NCBI GenBank assembly: GCA_040255215.1
Contig: JBDZUM010000013.1
Coordinates: 1 to 50,140 of the forward strand
DNA: 50,140 nucleotides
Source: JAQSWP01 sp040255215
Lineage (GTDB): Bacteria; Pseudomonadota; Alphaproteobacteria; Reyranellales; JAQSWP01
Reading direction: 5' to 3'
The position numbers and the translations under genes are program-made. A model generated the notes under the pieces. That model worked only from the letters and a program-made list of their open reading frames with translations. It had not been told where the DNA came from and searched no databases. Shown here in pieces: positions 47,834-50,140 of this stretch (the stretch's first letter is position 1; every line of letters begins with the position of its first letter).

Positions 47834-49204
47834 ATGTCGTTTCGCGTCGCCATCGTCGGCCGGCCCAATGTCGGCAAGTCGACCCTGTTCAACCGTCTTG
47901 CCGGGCGCAAGATGGCGATCGTCGACGACACGCCCGGCGTGACGCGCGACCGGCGCGAGGCCGAGGCCCATCTCGGCGATCTCGATTTCACCGTCATCGA
48001 TACGGCCGGCCTCGAGGAAGCGGCGCCGAAGGCGCTCGAGACGCGCATGCGGCGGCAGACGGAGAAGGCCGTCGAGGAGGCCGACGTAGCGCTGTTCCTC
48101 GTCGACGCCCGGGCCGGCGTCACCCCGCTCGATCGCCATTTCGCCGCCTGGCTGCGCGCCACCGGCAAGCCGGTGATCCTGGTCGCCAACAAGTGCGAAG
48201 GCCGGGCCGGGCAGGACGGGCTGGCCGAAGCCTTCGCCCTCGGCCTGGGCGATCCGGTGCCGGTCTCGGCCGAACACGGCGAAGGCCTGGCCGATCTGTT
48301 CGACGCCGTGCGCCAGCACGCGCCGGCCCCGGAGGCGCGCGACGAGGACGCGACGGATGCCGATGAGGGCGACGAATCCGAGGATGGCAAGCCCCTGCAG
48401 CTGGCCATCATCGGCCGGCCCAATGTCGGCAAGTCGACGCTGATCAACCGCCTGCTGGGCGAGGACCGGATGCTGACCGGGCCCGAGGCGGGCATCACAC
48501 GCGACGCCATCGCCATCGACTGGCGCTGGAAGGACAAGCCGATCCGCCTGATCGACACCGCCGGTATGCGCCGCAAGGCCAACGTCGTGGAGAAGATCGA
48601 ATACATGTCGGTCGGCGAGACCCTGCGCGCTGTGCGCTTCGCCGACGTCGTCGTGCTGGTGCTGGACGGCGAGATGATGCTGGAGAAGCAGGATCTCGCT
48701 CTGGCGCGCATGGTGGTCGAGGAAGGCCGCGCGCTGGTCATCGGCGTCAACAAGTGGGACGCGGTGAAGGACAAGAAGCAGGCGGTGCAGAAGCTGTCGG
48801 ACCGGCTGGAATCGTCGCTGGCGCAGATCCGCGGCATCCCGATCGTCGTATTCTCGGCCGCCACCGGCCAGGGCGTCGACAGACTGATGCCGACGGTGAT
48901 GAAAACCGCGGGCGTCTGGAACACGCGCATCTCGACCGGGGCGCTGAACCGCTGGCTGACGCCGGTGGTCGAGGACCATCCGCCGCCGCTCAACAAGGGC
49001 CGGCGCATCAAGATCCGCTATATGACGCAGGTCAAGGCCCGGCCGCCGACCTTCGCCATATTCGCCAGCCAGCCTTCGGCGATGCCGGAATCCTATCTGC
49101 GCTACCTGATCAACGGCCTGCGCCAGCGCTTCGGGCTCGAAGGCGTGCCGATCCGCATGATCATGAAGGCGCAGAAGAATCCCTACGCCGGAAACGAAGA
49201 CTGA
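47834..49204 (+). CDS. der: Ribosome biogenesis GTPase Der (EngA)
   Basis: The 456-residue protein has two G domains and a C-terminal KH-like domain and is needed for 50S subunit assembly. G1 motifs are GRPNVGKSTLFNRL (about 9-22) and GRPNVGKSTLINRL (about 195). G3 is DTAGLEEAAP and DTAGMRRKA; G4 is NKCEG (first domain) and NKWDA (second). An acidic linker (DEDATDADEGDESEDG) joins the G domains. It lies 24 bases after bamB. A REP-type inverted repeat follows 73 bases past the stop. Confidence 0.96.
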   Translation: MSFRVAIVGRPNVGKSTLFNRLAGRKMAIVDDTPGVTRDRREAEAHLGDLDFTVIDTAGLEEAAPKALETRMRRQTEKAVEEADVALFLVDARAGVTPLDRHFAAWLRATGKPVILVANKCEGRAGQDGLAEAFALGLGDPVPVSAEHGEGLADLFDAVRQHAPAPEARDEDATDADEGDESEDGKPLQLAIIGRPNVGKSTLINRLLGEDRMLTGPEAGITRDAIAIDWRWKDKPIRLIDTAGMRRKANVVEKIEYMSVGETLRAVRFADVVVLVLDGEMMLEKQDLALARMVVEEGRALVIGVNKWDAVKDKKQAVQKLSDRLESSLAQIRGIPIVVFSAATGQGVDRLMPTVMKTAGVWNTRISTGALNRWLTPVVEDHPPPLNKGRRIKIRYMTQVKARPPTFAIFASQPSAMPESYLRYLINGLRQRFGLEGVPIRMIMKAQKNPYAGNED

Positions 49205-49277
49205 CGCATCGCTCCAATCGATGCGCAGCGGCAGGCGCTGGTCTCACGCCTCCCTTCATCCCGAACTCCACCATCCC

Positions 49278-49353
49278 TCATCCTGAGCCCGTCGAAGGAT
49301 GCGCTAAGGAGAGCGTGCCGGCTGCATCTCATCCTTCGACGGTCTCAGGATGA
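49278..49353. repeat. REP-like inverted repeat after der
   Basis: Two 24-base arms (49278-49301 and 49330-49353) match as inverted copies at 23 of 24 positions; they start TCATCCTGAG and end GAAGGATG. The loop is 28 bases. This motif is a familiar dispersed intergenic repeat in alphaproteobacteria and may also work as a terminator for der. The rest of 49205-49440 shows no gene. Confidence 0.75.
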
Positions 49354-49440
49354 AGAGCATGGAGTCATGCTCGCGCTAACGCTGCGTCAATTTTTGCGCC
49401 GCCGGGGTCTGCCGGTTCCGTCCACGATCTAGTAACGAAC

Positions 49441-49962
49441 TCACCACGTTCTAGCGTAGGAAAATCCGTCATCCGCGATTTCGACCCTGTATCCCATAGC
49501 GGTAATTGATTTGTCTTCTTTGGACCTGAGAAGGAAAGGCACGATTGTGTTCGCAAAAGCGTCGGGAGAGAATGAAGAAGTTTCTTCGAAGACCACGGTT
49601 GGCTGCAGTTCCAGTCTTTCAGACGCGTCATGCAGCAATGCCAAAATCAATATGGTGTCGCGTGCGTCAGATTGTGTTGTGCTCGCCAGCAGAGCGATAG
49701 AACCATAGAAAATACAACTCGGATCTTCATATCTGACGCTTGCGATGGCCATGCGTTCGGCGAAAGCATTCAGGACTCGCGCCTGACCTTCGCTGAGATA
49801 CTGCAGAGCCTTAGTACGCTCTGACACGGTCATATTCCTCAGTTGATCCATCAGCGTCGTTATTTTTTTATCGATCTTGCTGGGGATTCTTGTGAGGCCA
49901 TATCCATGGTTGGCCTCTGCCTCAAGCCAAATGGCATCCTTTTTCAAGGCCAACTGTTTCAC
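49441..49962 (-). CDS. Hypothetical protein, AT-rich orphan
   Basis: A 173-residue product with no family I recognise. It has a helical N-terminal half (SKIDKKITTLMDQLRNMTVSERTKALQYL) and a C-terminal half ending in ITAMGYRVEIADDGFSYARTW. Codon use is visibly AT-richer than its neighbours, so it may be acquired. No signal peptide or membrane segment. It lies alone between der and the edge gene. Confidence 0.6.
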   Translation of the reverse strand: MKQLALKKDAIWLEAEANHGYGLTRIPSKIDKKITTLMDQLRNMTVSERTKALQYLSEGQARVLNAFAERMAIASVRYEDPSCIFYGSIALLASTTQSDARDTILILALLHDASERLELQPTVVFEETSSFSPDAFANTIVPFLLRSKEDKSITAMGYRVEIADDGFSYARTW

Positions 49963-50057
49963 TTCGACCTCTCATTGTGACGAAGTACGTAGTTGCCGAC
50001 CTGACGAGGGCGTCACGCAATTCCCTCGGCTAGAGACGCGTGGGATAGGAACTCGCG

Positions 50058-50140
50058 CTACTGCCGCGGCAGCTTCCGCGCCGCGAGCCACTCGTCGGCG
50101 GCGATCCATTCGCCGTTGAGCTGGCACGAGGCCTCGGCCA
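50058..50140 (-). CDS. Truncated C-terminal fragment of an unknown gene
   Basis: On the minus strand the last 26 codons before a TAG at 50058 read AEASCQLNGEWIAADEWLAA and end RKLPRQ. The codon use is high-GC and the frame stays open to the window edge, so this is probably the end of a real gene. The product cannot be identified from so few residues. Confidence 0.45.
   Translation of the reverse strand, partial: AEASCQLNGEWIAADEWLAARKLPRQ

Noticed and set aside
46322..48979. Minus-strand 885-codon frame opposite bamB and der
   Set aside because: Shadow frame with no domains; bamB and der are certain.

Overview
The window looks like the chromosome of a high-GC alphaproteobacterium. The evidence is the gene content: a DUF2794 protein, a host-attachment (AtsE-like) protein, a TPR–BamB–Der run, a guaB–rsmB–GNAT–guaA run, and short psd with pssA. 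Order and genus cannot be fixed from the sequence alone; a Rhodospirillales-like lineage is my guess. A run of exactly 100 N flanked by an identical 55-base duplication shows that this is a scaffolded draft assembly.

Layout. 1-3.3 kb: LysM protein, then psd, pssA and a second CDP-alcohol phosphotransferase (phosphatidylethanolamine synthesis). 3.3-9.6 kb, minus strand: RND pump, its membrane-fusion subunit and a PadR repressor, with an MFS transporter upstream. 9.8-13.5 kb: VOC protein, a lipoprotein, tRNA-Gln(CUG), Ppx/GppA, RlmE and a host-attachment protein. 13.6-18.9 kb: guaB, rsmB (crossed by the gap), a GNAT acetyltransferase and guaA. 18.9-22.9 kb: a visibly AT-richer island with two genes that form a Gabija-type anti-phage system (GajA nuclease, GajB helicase). 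22.9-26.5 kb: LLM oxidoreductase, a BCCT/BetT transporter split by a one-base frameshift, and a DUF4279 gene. 26.5-29.9 kb: a TetR–SRPBCC–VOC–GST operon divergent from an M23 peptidase, with two operator-like palindromes between them. 29.9-35.3 kb: katG, a beta-propeller protein, a two-HTH regulator, a DUF899 protein and a small membrane protein.

35.4-42.9 kb holds the most interesting region: a tight same-strand run of five genes encoding a SWIM zinc-finger protein, a DUF5691 HEAT-like protein, a MoxR-type AAA+ ATPase, a DUF5682 protein and a VWA protein. Overlapping or nearly overlapping ends indicate one operon. The DUF5682 protein carries two GxxH-type motifs arranged as in the TIKI/TraB/EreA hydrolase superfamily, so I read the cluster as a MoxR–VWA chaperone acting with a putative hydrolase. 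Its biological role is not established by anything I can see.

42.9-50.1 kb: ArsC-like protein, glycine-zipper lipoprotein, DUF2794, a small EamA transporter, an exported protein, the TPR–bamB–der run, a repeat-type inverted repeat, an AT-rich orphan gene and a truncated gene at the edge. Several non-coding signals are also visible: a consensus promoter plus terminator that could make a very short RNA upstream of padR, and a long interrupted palindrome at 45.6 kb.
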